Source of the DNA: Sambucus nigra
Taxonomy: Eukaryota > Streptophyta > Magnoliopsida > Dipsacales > Adoxaceae
Length of the DNA: 64,000 bases
Reading direction: 5' to 3'
NCBI GenBank assembly: GCA_949130495.1
Contig: OX422218.1
Coordinates: 39,487,651-39,551,650, forward strand
Both the position numbers and the translations under genes were made by a program. Under the pieces are notes generated by a model that saw only the letters and a program-made list of their open reading frames with translations, was not told the origin of the DNA and did no database searches. How positions within the stretch are numbered: position 1 is the stretch's first letter; every line of letters starts with the position of its first letter. Below are positions 36,162 through 48,035 of this stretch, piece after piece.

Positions 36162-37059
36162 GTAAGAAATCAAAGAACATATGGTTCATTGTATAATGTT
36201 TTTAGGGTTTATATATGTGAATTTGATTTAATATGTTCTCTCTTTTATTTGCAGAGGTTTTATAGTTACTAGATTTTCTGCAAATAATTTTGTTCGATTT
36301 GTTTATATCTAATTGAGATTACATTTTTGCTAGGGATTTTTTTTCAATTTTATTGGAACCAGTAAAGAATATGGCTCGACTTATGTGTTCTTACGTTTTT
36401 CTTTATCTACATCTACAAGAATATTTCACACATGTTTTGTGTCTGGGTATATTAATAAGGGTTCAAAATTTTTGGATCATGTAAACAACACACATATGTG
36501 TGGGTGTGGGTGATTTTAAATAGTAATTTATTACTATTACGAGTTTTTCTTTAGTTTAAGGAAGTAATTGTCTTTATTGGTTGAAGGGTAAAACAACCCA
36601 AATTTAAATGAAATGAACATGGGTTTGTCTGGCCTTTGTTTTTCAAGTCCTAATTTGCCATCCTATAATTTATTGTTGGTTTGGATATTTGGTTTTTATG
36701 ATTTCTCAAGTATGACCTCTGCAATTTGTGTTTTAACTCTTATAATTTTTTAGTTCAATGAAATATTGATGTTTACATTTTGTGTTTATTTTACTTCTGC
36801 AGATGCTTTGGTGTTTAGTTCTCACATTGGAGTTCAATGGTATTCACATTAGTAGACCATTGTAAGTTTTTATATGAAATTTGTATGGATTTATATGGAT
36901 TTTTTTATGGATATATATGAAATTTGTTAGTTTTTTATGGCTTGTTGGTGTTAACATTGTAAGTTTTTATATGAAATTTGTTATTTTTTAAGTCAATACA
37001 TATGTTGTCTAATAAAATGTTTAATTGCATGTATATATATTAGATTTGGTTTATCAAGG

Positions 37060-37860
37060 CATAGTCACCCAAACGACAATGCACGTCTGTCAGTCGACAC
37101 AATGCACATAAGCAAATTGGCAAATCGACATTGCCCAAATCATATTTTTCTAATTTTACTCCGCTCCTAGTATTCTGATAGGAGTTATGTACTTTATTGT
37201 TTAAAACATGTCTTTAAGCTTATTGTGATCAACACAGTATGGTCGCAAAATGCATGAACCCAAGTGGAGGTATTATGATGGATCATTGGAATTGGGCCAA
37301 TTGGCCTTTGCATACTTAGTTTAGTCCTGTAAAAATATTAAGAAAATAGTTGATTTGGTGAGAAGAAAAAAAGTTTGATTTAATTTAATTGGTCCATTGA
37401 AGCAAAATATAGTGTGTCGTCCTGAATTCCATTGTCCTTCCCACTTATCAACTCATGGCATTTTGACTTGAGTGATGCTCTTCATAGTTTAAAACATAGT
37501 TACCCATCCAAATGACACTGCTCGTCAACATATTAATGCACAACACCAAAGCATAGTCATCCATCCGATGCTCAAATGACGCTGTATGTAGGTCGGTTTA
37601 TGCCATGAACTAAGTCAAGTAGGCCAATCGACGCTCAAAAGATGCTGCATGCCGGGCCAACCGACACACAACACCAATTCAATTTCGACCAAGTGACACT
37701 CAAACGACGTTGCCCGCCTGCCCACCTGCTCTAAAACGATGTTGCATGCCGACCAACCGACACCCAAACGATGTTGCACGTCGATCAGTCGACGACATGC
37801 ACCAGGTCAAATCGGCCAACCGACACTCGAATGATGCTACACGTCGGCCAACAAGAGAGA
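37060..37860. repeat. Degenerate motif array shared with the R tail
   Basis: About eight copies of a motif around AAACGATGTTGCACGTCGGC and CCAACCGACAC lie at roughly 37070, 37507, 37573, 37625, 37690, 37731, 37764 and 37828. The complement of this motif occurs in every R tail. The stretch 37190-37310 also matches 7260-7400 of R in inverted orientation (plus strand here: STQYGRK and GSLELGQL). A (GA)n run follows at 37855-37872. Confidence 0.6.
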
Positions 37861-37989
37861 GAGAGAGAGAGAGGCCCTCAACGAAAAAAATGAAAAGTGT
37901 CCAAATAAAATCAACCCAACACAACTGCATTTCAATTGAGATGATTATTATATTAAATGACAACTATCTTTTAATTGTAGGTAATTTGG

Positions 37990-39330
37990 TGGGTGCTCAT
38001 TCCCAAGAATGCATTCATTGAAGCTACCCATAATGATGCTATATGTCTAATTTTATCCTAATGATTTTTTCTGCCTTTGAAAATTCTTTCATTTCTTTCC
38101 TTCCAAACATTCAAGGAAGGTCTAGAGCAATGCACCGCTATAATCCGTCAAAAGGACAATCCATGATAATGAAAGCACAATCTGCAAAGCTTGAACTATT
38201 CCCCATGCAAACCCTCCAACACCCAATATGCAAAAGTGGAAATATCCTCCACGATACGAAGAAGCAAGTAAGAAATCATCAAATTATCTATCATTTAGAT
38301 GTATTTTGAAGGTTCTGATCTAATAAAATTAAAAGGTAAGTTCCAAGTAATTCAAGAGGCAATGAACCCATGAGATCATAAAGAGAGGTGATATAGCTCA
38401 GGAAAGAATCCCAACCCAAAAGTCATCCCGAAACATAATTTTCCTTTCATTTCAAACACTCAATTATAAGTTTTTGAGAAACACATCCAAGCCTTCAAAT
38501 ATAAAACACACCACGTGGAGATTTATATTTGGATCGAAAGGGTCCATATCCATCCCCGCATGAGTCCAATCCAGACCGTTTATTTGCATCAGAAACAAAG
38601 CAATTTAATTGATAAAAATATAAATATTAGAAAGGAGTCGACTAGAAAAATTCCAACAATAGGAGAAATAAAATACTAAACAAAAGTACTGGAAAGATGT
38701 AAGAATTCAGTTATAATCCATTGCAAATCATCTTTTAGCCTGCCAATGCCGAAGATAAAACATTCAGCGAACAAACAAACCAGCACAAACAACATTTCTG
38801 CTCACTGCACTGCTTGTCCACCCCAAATTGATAAGGAACATATGTGTATTATAGAAAGGTTTAAGCAAGGATGCCTTTAGGAAGATTCAAGTTTTGGAAG
38901 CTCCCAAGTCCATTTGTTGTTTTCATCCCACCCTTAAAAGATACTGTTGTTGCATCCCATACTCTTTAAAGTTGAGAAAGGAGAGATTTCAAAGAAGATA
39001 CACCCCTCCACGGGTCTTCCCACAGATGAATAAGATTACCATCTCCTACTATCCTACCTCGAAATAGACATATCATTAAAAAGTCTCAACGTCATGAGAA
39101 TATATTGCCCTAATCAACCTTTTGGTATCCCAACCGTTCTCGCGAACTCTGCTTTTGTATTATGATCACACACTGAAGGACATCTTTTAGGTAATGATTT
39201 GTGTCAAATTAAATTACCAAACCCTAATCCCGCCTCATTTTTAGGATAAGACACTTTTCCATTCTATTAAATGATCGTGTGTACTTCCCCCACCCCTACA
39301 CATGAGTGCTTCCCATTCTTCAGTAAATAA
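37990..39330 (-). pseudogene. LINE ORF2 C-terminal remnant inside the CACTA
   Basis: On the minus strand, in the order expected for an L1-type ORF2, I read HDHLIEWKSVLS followed after a frame break by an EAGLGFGNLI-like stretch (about 39290-39220). Next come GDGNLIHLWEDPWRG (39046-39003) and NVWKERNERIFKGRKN (38107-38060), followed in frame by RHIASLWVASMNAF. These correspond to the RT thumb, the zf-RVT segment and the WxERNxRxF region. Many stops and frameshifts are present; no catalytic RT motif (YADD) was found. It could be an old insertion into the CACTA element or a captured fragment. Confidence 0.65.
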
Positions 39331-40147
39331 TACTAGCAATTTTCACCTGAATTTTAAAGGTGCACAAAAAGTATGTGGGATGAGACCAAGGTACTCCCCT
39401 CGGATGGAACAACTGCCTCTTTCAACTCATCGAATCTCTCATTAAATTTTCCACCTTTTTAAGCATGCGTTCTCTTGAAACTCCGCGCTCAATCAAAGCA
39501 TCAAGGCTATGGACCCATTAAGATGGATTATTAGCACCTTCATCAAGATTTATATTTACATAGGTAATGGAGTTGTCACATGGGATGTGAAGAATTCTTC
39601 TACAACCTTCATTGTGAGGAAGGAGGGGTTGGTCTTGGTCAGCATCTTCCTCAATAACTAGAATCGAGCTCCACCAATATTCTTTGTGAATTTCTGTTTC
39701 AGGCCAAGAGCAGTCCTTCTTTCACAACCCAAAGCTCATCTTAAGGACATTTGCTGCTATAATTGGACTAGAAAAACCAGTCACCCACTTGTTAATGATC
39801 TCTCAACACCCCTCACATGACCCTAGCAGGGTGTAGAGCTAAATTGATACAATTATCTATCCCTTTGTGATTTCACCCTTCAGTTCATAAATATATCTGA
39901 GATGCCCATGTTACTTTAGGAAGCAAAATTGACTTTCTGAAGCTTGGGCTCGTTTCCACTTCAAATAAATTATCTAATTTTGATGTAATGTCTCCTTAAA
40001 TATTATTAACTAAATGCTTCATTATTTTTTATTAGTCATAAGAGTTGAAAAAGTACATGAATAAAAACATAAAAATTGGTTCAAATCTGTAAAACGGGGT
40101 AAATTGTAACAGGTGCTTTGTCGTTTTAGAGATAAGGTGCGGTCATT
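39331..40147. other. CACTA interior, unidentified decayed sequence
   Basis: On the minus strand 39725-39530 is open and reads CSWPETEIHKEYWWSSIL, then EEDADQDQPLLPHNEG and YVNINLDEGANNPS. This looks like real protein sequence but I do not recognise it. A stop follows, then ERMLKKVENLMRDS. It may be another captured exon or a more degenerate part of the LINE. Confidence 0.35.
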
Positions 40148-40574
40148 TTAAAGTTTCAAGTTTACTAGAATGGAGCTAAGGAGAGAGAGCTTGGGGGGAG
40201 CTCTGTGGTCGTACTCTTTCTCTAAATTCTTCGCTGCCAGAGATTGCAGATGTACACAAGACAAGACAATACCAAATAGTGTTGTGCTATGGCAGATGTA
40301 CACAAGACAATACCAAATAGTGCTTTAATGTTCGTGCCGGCGGTCAAGTCTACAGTGGATGCATAATATTTTTTTTAGCTGTCTGAAGGTTTTATAATCC
40401 ACCTAATGTGTAAAGCAAATTAGCATAGGCTAGATGATATAGTGGAATCATTGGCTGATATAAAATTAGCTCCTCGTAATAGAGTGCAGTTTGCTTGTAC
40501 ATTTGTAGGGACTCGTATATTTCAGCAAATTCTCTCCAGGCATCATGATCTGCCAGCAAATTCTCTCCAGGCAT
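40148..40574 (-). pseudogene. EMC2: Captured EMC2 C-terminal fragment
   Basis: EMC2 is the tetratricopeptide subunit of the ER membrane protein complex, which inserts transmembrane proteins. The first frame (40574-40392) reads DHDAWREFAEIYESLQMYKQ, EELILYQP and YHLAYANLLYTLGG, a TPR pair. After a stop and a one-base shift it continues NLQTAKKYYAST, KALFGIVLCTSAIAQ, then QSLAAKNLEKEYDHRAPPKL, ending with TAA at 40148-40150, all in the order of plant EMC2. There are two tandem duplications: about 24 bp near 40530-40585 and about 45 bp near 40250-40330. No intron is visible across roughly 120 residues. It is broken and lacks the N-terminal half. Confidence 0.85.
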
Positions 40575-42774
40575 CGGAGCGCCGAAGCTTCATCTTCCGT
40601 ACGAGAGAGAGGTATTCCAAGTCCCCTCCACCTCCATCCTCCGCTTGCTTCACCCTATTCACATCTCCTTCTGCCCTCGTGCCCTCTTCTTACCAATTCT
40701 CCGGATCCCCAATTTTTTAACACCCTAAACTAAACTAAACTAAACGCTTCATCACATCAATCAATGGGAGATTAAAAATACACATTTAATAAACACATAT
40801 GACAGGGTTACAAAAGACTGAAGTCTGTTGTAATAGTTTGATAGACATAGTAAAAATATTTTTGTCTAATACCTCCATCCCTGATTCATTGAGGAATATG
40901 ATTTAACCACACCTGCAATTTAATTTAACTATATCCACTTGATAAGCAGTTTACTCGAACATCAAAATTCTTGTAGCAGAAAAATAAATGATTTACTCAC
41001 AATATCATCTTGGGATTGGATGGCTTCATTATGTGCTTTCTCAGCAGCCAATTATCTCTAAAACCTGAATAAAAATACAAACAAAACAACGTTAAGAATG
41101 AAAATAAGTTAAACATACAATAATTCAGTTAAAAAACTTATCCAAAATCCCCAGATAAAAATAAGTTAGCAAAAAATACTATCATTATGTGTTAATGACA
41201 GCTTATTGTTGAAAATTTAATGACCATTTGGCTTTCTTCAAAGATTCTCTCATTATGATATTAGGACTTACTCTTATTTTTTATTGTATTGAATTGATGT
41301 TAAAAATCTCAATTTATATAGCATTGAGTTGATGTTAGATAATCTTAATTTATATAGCATTGGGCCGTGAAAACAAATGTGTACAAGCAGTCTTTATAGG
41401 CAAGATTCATCATATTGTTTTTACTGAAGTCCTATGCCATACGTGAATTCAATCTTGGATATAAGCAGTCTATCATTTTTTCATTTTGTTAAACTTAATG
41501 TTTCATTTCATAATTTGTGTTATTTGTTCTTATACAGTTTTATAAGAGACATGCGAGGCTTTAACAATCGCTGAGACCCCTCTAATGGTAGTCGTTGTAG
41601 TGGTGGCTTATGTGAAGACATTGTTTGGGCTCAACATCTGAGTGAGGATGTGAAGACAATGTTTTCAAGAATTGTTGCAAGCCCAAGAAGAAGGATTTTA
41701 CTAAGTACTCAAAGAAGTGATGATGAGAAGAAAGATATTCAGACCAACTATAGAAAATGAAAAAGTATACGATTGTTATATGTGTTCTGGCTCATACTCA
41801 CGTAGTAATGATACGCTGTTGTTCAAATTGCTCCCAAACTTGATTAGTTTCCTGGCCAATGAAAGTTTTTAATCACTACTTATTTACGTTATGCATTTGT
41901 GATTTTAATTGTGCTTTTTTCTATAAAGTACAATGGACTTCCAGCCTGTATATGTGTGTTTCCTAAATACCATATTCAAAGTTCCCTTTGGATTTGTACA
42001 AGCATGGCAATGTATCTTGACCGAAACCGGTATATTGTCTATCTAATCATACTCACAGAATTTGTCTCACAGTATTCCCTTGCAAATTATTGTAATTATT
42101 TTTCAAAACCATATGTTGAACATGTTGATCATGTCGTTGCTAAATTGGACCATGTCGTTGCTAAATTAGTTTTGAATCTGTATTTTTCTCCAGATCAATG
42201 TGTATGTCTAAATTAATAGGCGTGAACAACCATGAATCCAAGGTATAAGTATTTTTTGCATCTCTGTTTTGGATTTTTTTTGAGATATTATTCCATAAAT
42301 CCTTTTCCCCTAAAACAACTACTTATTCAACTTAGCTAGAAGTGGTCCACTGGAGTAGGATTTATCATAGTTGATCTTACAGAATTGGAGGAGATAGAGG
42401 TATATGTGCGAATATCAGGTGGTGCACTTCAATATTTTTTGATTGTTAGTATTTTGATGTATATCAAGTTTGTGATATATATGAACTTGACTATTATCTA
42501 TTTACAAGGGTTGATTTAACCTCTTATAATATTTTTGTTAATTGATGGAGTGATTTTTTTTTTAATTTTTATATCAACTTTTATGTCAGTTTTGAAAAAA
42601 CTCTCATGAAATTACTAAAACTGTGATAAATGTGACGTTATTTATGTCAGTTTTTCATGAAAATGTGATTAAAAATACGGTGAATAAGGTAGTTTTTATG
42701 TGTCTTCGTAAAAATTGAGATAAATATTATTTTATTTATGTCAGTTTTACGAACATTTATGTCAGGGCTTTATA
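40575..42774. other. CACTA right interior without a recognised gene
   Basis: A CT-rich stretch at 40600-40720 may be another leader-type sequence. Frames at 40442-40720 and 41899-42216 have no domain; the latter contains a 21-bp tandem repeat (catgtcgttgctaaattg twice). From about 42570 onward the tttatgtcagtttt subterminal repeats begin. Confidence 0.45.
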
Positions 42775-42828
42775 TGTTAGTTTTGAAAAAAATTAAAATT
42801 GACATAAATGACCATTTTTCTTATAGTG
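42775..42828 (-). repeat. CACTA right terminal inverted repeat
   Basis: Read on the minus strand: CACTATAAGAAAAATGG, then catttatgtcaatttt and a later aactaacat word, matching the left end with a few substitutions and a small insertion. Confidence 0.85.
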
Positions 42829-42995
42829 GTTCTCTTAATTGGGTATCAAAATGGTTTTCAAATAATTTTTTTTGGCAGTTAAAATAAGAATGGGGTTAAG
42901 GTTAATGATGACAAACAACGGGAGACGTCTCTGCAGTTTATTAACTAATGAGAACCTGAGATCAAGAACCTTAATACAGAGTAGAAGCTTGTGCA

Positions 42996-43262
42996 CTATT
43001 TCTGAACAAATTTCCCATTTTCTTTCTTGATTCGGATCAATGAAGATTTGTCTTTAACATGTGTAAGGTAAAGTCCACATGATGGGGCCATACTCGTTGC
43101 AGTCGTCATTTTTGCTTTCGAGATACATTGAACATCAGGAACTATTAAATTTCCAGTACCAAATGATTTACTAACATCCACAATCAAACTAACCACGTGG
43201 TCCCGAAAGGAGCAGGCCTGAGAATAGAGAGGTGGGTAAAAAGAATAGGCAAAGTTTTGCAA
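42996..43262 (-). pseudogene. Captured TruA-type fragment in element A2
   Basis: Counterpart of 10561-10827, with VVSLIVDVSKSFGTGN, VPDVQCISKAK and SMAPSCGLYLTHVK. It lies between the CACTA right end and the primer-binding site. It has the same length and the same termination after FVQK. Confidence 0.55.
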
Positions 43263-43358
43263 CCGACAGATGGTAGCAATAAATCATAACTACCACCGCC
43301 GGAGAAACGGAATATTAGGATCGGGATTACTCGTGAGAGCTTTACCGGTATGATACCA

Positions 43359-43628
43359 TGTAGAATATAATAACTCAATACTCAGTTTCTGTAACTATTC
43401 TTAGTATTTTATTGAAGTTAAGGTTCCCTTTATATAGCAGCAAACAAGCCCTACGCTTTACAAACTTAAAACAATATACGTGTTATAAAGAATTGTTCCT
43501 ACATAAAAGGAGAAAAACAGGGTAAGCCCTTTTTAATAGCACATGCGAATAACCTTGTGATGACTCTTTCTATTTGTTGTTAATTGTTTCCAATGTGGGG
43601 CTGTGCTTGATATCTAATATCCAAAACA
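43359..43628 (-). repeat. 5' LTR of element A2
   Basis: 270 bp, TGTAGAATATAATAACTC to TATCCAAAACA, followed by TTTAT and the 1.2-kb array, exactly like 10924-11193. Confidence 0.85.
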
Positions 43629-46043
43629 TTTATATCCACAAAATAATACAAAACTTGAAAAAATAAAATAAAAAAAATAAAAGTGAGGTCGCCAGGCGCG
43701 CTATAGGGCGGTACATATAAACTTCCCTTATATAAAAACAAGAAATTTCTTCATCTTAAAAAGTGAGTGAAAAAATGGTTTTAAATACTCTATATTCCTA
43801 ATCGAGTAGGACAGAGTATCAAACAATATCGGATCGTGGGACACGCATATTGAGAGATCGTTTAATTATGGGAGATATACTTTCATTGTTCATTATTGTA
43901 CCTCAAGATATGAACGAGTTTGAGTTCCCATGAGTCTTCAATAGATATATCTTACGGATTTGAGTACGTGTGATGGACCAACTCATTTGAATGCTAATCA
44001 CGAATTTTTTGACAACCAAAACTCCAATGATACACATGATAAATTGAATACCTGATCCAACACCATTTCCAGAATACTAATTTTATAACTCACACGACGA
44101 AACCACAAACACTATTTACCCAGTTTTATTTTCTTCAACTAAACTCACACGCTTCACAACATTGGCATTCACTGTCTCATATATCTTCCACACATTCCAA
44201 ACATAAATCGTCTTCCACTACTATTTATAACAAAAAATTTAGGACATACTCAAATTCGTCAGATATATCTATTTAAGACTCATGGGTATGATTTTGGGTA
44301 GAATTCTTGTTGAGCATTGTTTTTTTATATAACGTAACACAATATTATAAAGTACTTAAAATGCTCAGATAAGTTTACGCTTTAATATGTCATCGAATAT
44401 CTCCTCAATTATTTTACTAGTCAAATGAAAAAAATATATTTTGCATCTAATAATTACAACTAGGAATTAGGTTATAAATCTTTAGTATATATGTAAATGG
44501 GACCAATGAGAAAATGAATTATTTAAAAGAATTAAATTTCAATGTTCCACTTAAAAAAAAGAATGTATGAGAGATTTTTTTTATTTTTTTCAATTTACAA
44601 CAAGATAAAGTCGAAACATTCTTTGGGTTCGGGAATGTGGGTTCGCTCCAGCGGCATTAATTAATCGCAATATTTTTTCATTAGTTAAAAAAACAGTTTA
44701 ATAGATTTTTTTTATTAATAAACATAGCTTTTATTATTTATGAAAAAAAAAAAATTTCTTAATTTTAATTAAAAGTTGTTTAATTTTAATGAAAAAATGT
44801 TTTTTTTATGCAAAACACTGTTTCTTTGTATTAAAAACTATTTTATATCCACAAAATAATGCAAAACATAAAAAAAATAAAGCCCAAATGCGATTGCCAG
44901 GCGGGCTACAAGGCGATACATATAAACTTTCCCTTCTATAAATACAAGAAATGTCTTCATTTTAAATATTGAGTGAAAAAATAGTTTTAAAAACTTTGTA
45001 TTCCTAATCGAGTCGCACAGAGTATCAAACATTATCGGATCGTGGGACACGCAAACTGAGAGATCATTTCATTTTGGGAGATAGACTCTCATTTTTCATT
45101 ATTGTAACTCAAGATATGAACGAGTTTAATTACCCATGATTCTTCGATAGATATATCTTACTGATTTGAGTATGTGTGATGAACCAGGTCATTTGAATGC
45201 CTATCATGAATTTTTTGACTACCAAAACTCCAATGATACACCTGATAAATTGAATACCTGATCCAACACCATTTCCAGAATACTAATTTTATAAGTCACG
45301 TGACGAAACCACAAATACTATTTACCAAGTTTTAGTTTCTTCAATTAAACTCACACGCTTCACAACATTGGCATTCACTGTCTCCTAAATCTTCCACACA
45401 TGCCAAATCAAAATCGTCTTCCAATACTATTTATAACAAAAAATTTAGGACATACTCAAATCCGTAAGAAATATTTATTTAAGACTCATGGGTATAATTT
45501 TGGGTTGAATTCTTGTTCAGTTTTGTTTTTTATATAACGTAACACAATATTATAAAGTTCTTAAATTGTTATGACAAGTTTACACTTTAATACGTTGTCG
45601 AATATGTTCTCGAGTTTTTTAATAGTGAAATAAAGAAAAATATTTTGCATCTAATAATAACAACAAGGAATTAGGTTATAAAGCTTTAGCATATGTGTAA
45701 ATGGGACCAATGCGAGAATGAATTCATTAAAAGAATTAAATTTCAATGTTCCCCTTAAAAACTGATTGTATGAGAGAATTTTTTTAATTTTTTTCAATTT
45801 ACAATAGGATGAAGTCAGAACAATATTTGGGTCCGGGAATGTGGGTCCGCACCAGCGGAACTAATTAATCGCGATATTTTTTCATTAATTAAAAAAACGG
45901 TTTTATAGAATTTTTTATTAATAAACATAGTTTGTTAGTTATGATTTTTTTTTTAATTTTAATCAAAAGTTGTTTAATTTTAATAAAAAATCAACTTTTT
46001 TTTATATGAAATTTTTTTTTTTTGTATAAAAATTTGTTTTTAT
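43629..46043. repeat. 1.2-kb tandem repeat array 4 (two units)
   Basis: Units 43629-44841 and 44842-46043, colinear with array 1. The first unit has a well-preserved inverted-repeat core at 43926-44288. A minus-strand frame of 70 codons (44838-45050) belongs to the recurrent short frame described for arrays 1 and 2. Confidence 0.85.
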
Positions 46044-48035
46044 TGTAGAATTTTATAACTCAATACTCAGTTTCTGTAACCCTTCTTAGTATTTTATGGA
46101 AGTTAAGGGTGCCTTTATATAGCAGCAAACAAGCCCTACGGTTTACAAACTTAAAACAATATAGGTGTTATAAAGAGTTGTTCCTTCAAAAAAGGAGAAA
46201 AACAAGGTAAACCCCTTTTTAATAGCACATGTGAATAACCTGCGGATGACTTTTTCTAGTTGCTGTTAATTGTTTCCAACGTGGGGTTGTGCATGATATA
46301 TAATATCCTTATCATTCCCCCTCAAGCGCAGTGTTGGCGGAGTGGACACACCAAGCTTGATCAAAATTGATTAAAAGTTGAGATTGAAATGACAATCCTT
46401 GTTAAGCTTGAAACCAAAATCTTTGTGACACCATTGATAAAGTCTCTAGAACCATAGTGAGCTAAAATGAAGGACATCAGCTAGTCGGAGTCTTCCAAAT
46501 AGTTGATTCTAAAATTACTGAGTTGACTAAGGTTTCGCAGTGCAATCAAACCAAGTGAAAAGATCTCCACTATCACCAAAAACCTTGAAAATTTCCAAAC
46601 ACTAGATTCTAAAAATTACTGAGTTGACTAAGGTGTGGTTATGAGTGCGAGCAAACCAAGTGAAAAGATCTCCACTATCACCAAAAACCTTGAGAATAAA
46701 CAACCCATTAATGATTGGTGCAAGGATATGATACTCAGCTGTATAAAAAAAATAATAATGTCTCTTAGACCGTAATGAGCATGATCAAAATTGATTCCGA
46801 TGCATAATTATCGATTTTGGATGGACCGACACCTATAAAGAGCCTTTTGGGGAAAAATGAGCTTAATCACAATGGATTCAGAGGCGCTAACCCTTTTTTT
46901 TGGAGAAAGGGGCTTGATCTTGATGGATTTAGAGGCCTATTCAATTTGTGGAACATGCGTACATAGTACAAGATCATTTATTCAATGTAGGTCAAGTTCC
47001 CAAAAGTAAATGTTTTTTTTTAAATGAGAAAACAAAAATATTTAGTGGATACCCATATTAGTTTCGTAAAAAATCTTGATTAAGACAATCACGTACTGGA
47101 TAAAAAAAAAAAAAATGTGTACTCTTAATGACAAGAGTATCATTCAAAAACTTTGTTCCAATTTTATGTCAGATCACTCAACTCAAATGGGTCGGATTTG
47201 ACAAATTAGAGTTTGATCCATCTGTTTTTAAACACGTTCTCTTAACTGGCTATCAAAATGGTTTTCAAATAATTTGTCTGGGCAGTTAAAACAAGAATGG
47301 GGTTAAGAGTAATGATGACAAATAATGGGAGACATCTCTGCAGTTTATTAACTAATGAGAACCTGAGATCAAGAACCTTACTACACAGTAGAAGCTTGTG
47401 CACTATTTCTGAACAAATTTCCCATTTGCTTTCTTGATGCGGATCAATGAAGATTTGTCTTCGACATGTGCAAGGAAAAGTCCACAGGTTGGGGCCATAC
47501 TCGTTGCGGTCATCGTTTTTGCTTTCGAGATGCGTTGAACATGAGGAACTGTTAAATTTCCAGTACCAAATGATTTACTAACATCCGCAATCAAACTAAC
47601 CACGTGGTCCAGAAAGGAGCGGGCCTGAGAATGGAGAAGTGGGTAACAAGAATAGGCAAAGTTTTGCAACTGGCAGACGGTAGCAATAAATGGTAACTAC
47701 TGCCGCCGGAGAAACGGAATATCAGGATTGGGATTACTCATGAGAGCTTTACCGCTATGATACCATGTACAATTTAATAACTCAATACTCAGTTTCTGTA
47801 ACTATTCTTAGTATTTTATTGAAGTTAAGGTTCCCTTTATATAGCAGCAAACAAGCCCTACGGTTTACAAACTTAAAACAATATACGTGTTATAAAGAGT
47901 TGTTCCTACATAAAAGGAAAAAAACAGGGTAAGCCCTTTTTAATAGCACACGTGAATAACCTCGTGATGACTTTTTCTATTTGTTGTTAACTGTTTCCAA
48001 CGTGGGGCTGTGCATGATATCTAATATCCATAACA
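46044..48035 (-). mobile_element. Complete non-autonomous Copia-like element B2
   Basis: Counterpart of B1: 3' LTR 46044-46314, polypurine tract CTTGAGGGGGAA (minus strand, 46315-46326), RNase H scrap TAEYHILA at 46741-46718, TruA-like fragment, primer site 47754-47765, 5' LTR 47766-48035, and TTTAT at 46039-46043 and 48036-48040. It lacks the solo LTR that interrupts A1 and A2. The LTR start-to-start distance to A2 (4407 bp) equals that between B1 and A1 (4405 bp). Confidence 0.9.
47403..47669 (-). pseudogene. Captured TruA-type fragment in element B2
   Basis: Reads FLDHVVSLIADVSKSFGTGN, VPHVQRISKAK and MAPTCGLFLAHVED. The upstream leader reads MSNPNPDIPFLRRQ and then a stop. It is the fourth copy of the fragment; all four keep 88 codons open despite point differences. 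Confidence 0.55.

Larger units (their letters stand above)
35745..42828. mobile_element. Non-autonomous CACTA transposon, 7.08 kb
   Basis: The left end begins CACTACAAGAAAAAC and the right end is the complement of CACTATAAGAAAAATGG, flanked by the 3-bp target duplication GTT (35742-35744 and 42829-42831). The empty site is seen in B1 and A1 (acacgttctcttaactgg). Subterminal words such as tttatgtcagtttt recur near the right end (42585-42800), with related words at the left. No TNP2-type transposase was found. The interior holds a LINE remnant, an EMC2 fragment, a GC-rich exon-like block and a repeat module shared with R. Confidence 0.9.
33340..43628 (-). mobile_element. Copia-like element A2, split by a CACTA insertion
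   Basis: Counterpart of A1. Truncated 3' LTR at 33340-33499, decayed polypurine tract beside it, and RNase H scrap EVEYRTLAS on the minus strand near 33832-33806. Then follow a solo LTR (33982-35388), the CACTA transposon (35745-42828), a TruA-like fragment (42996-43262), a primer site (43347-43358, with one extra change) and the 5' LTR (43359-43628). Without the insertions it is about 1.8 kb. Confidence 0.8.

Noticed and set aside
37700..38021. Overlapping plus and minus frames of 87-103 codons at 37700-38021
   Set aside because: They read through the degenerate motif array and a GA run; both strands are open because of the repeat.
41899..42216. 105-codon plus-strand frame in the CACTA element
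   Set aside because: No domain, AT-driven composition, contains a 21-bp tandem repeat and lies near the subterminal repeats.
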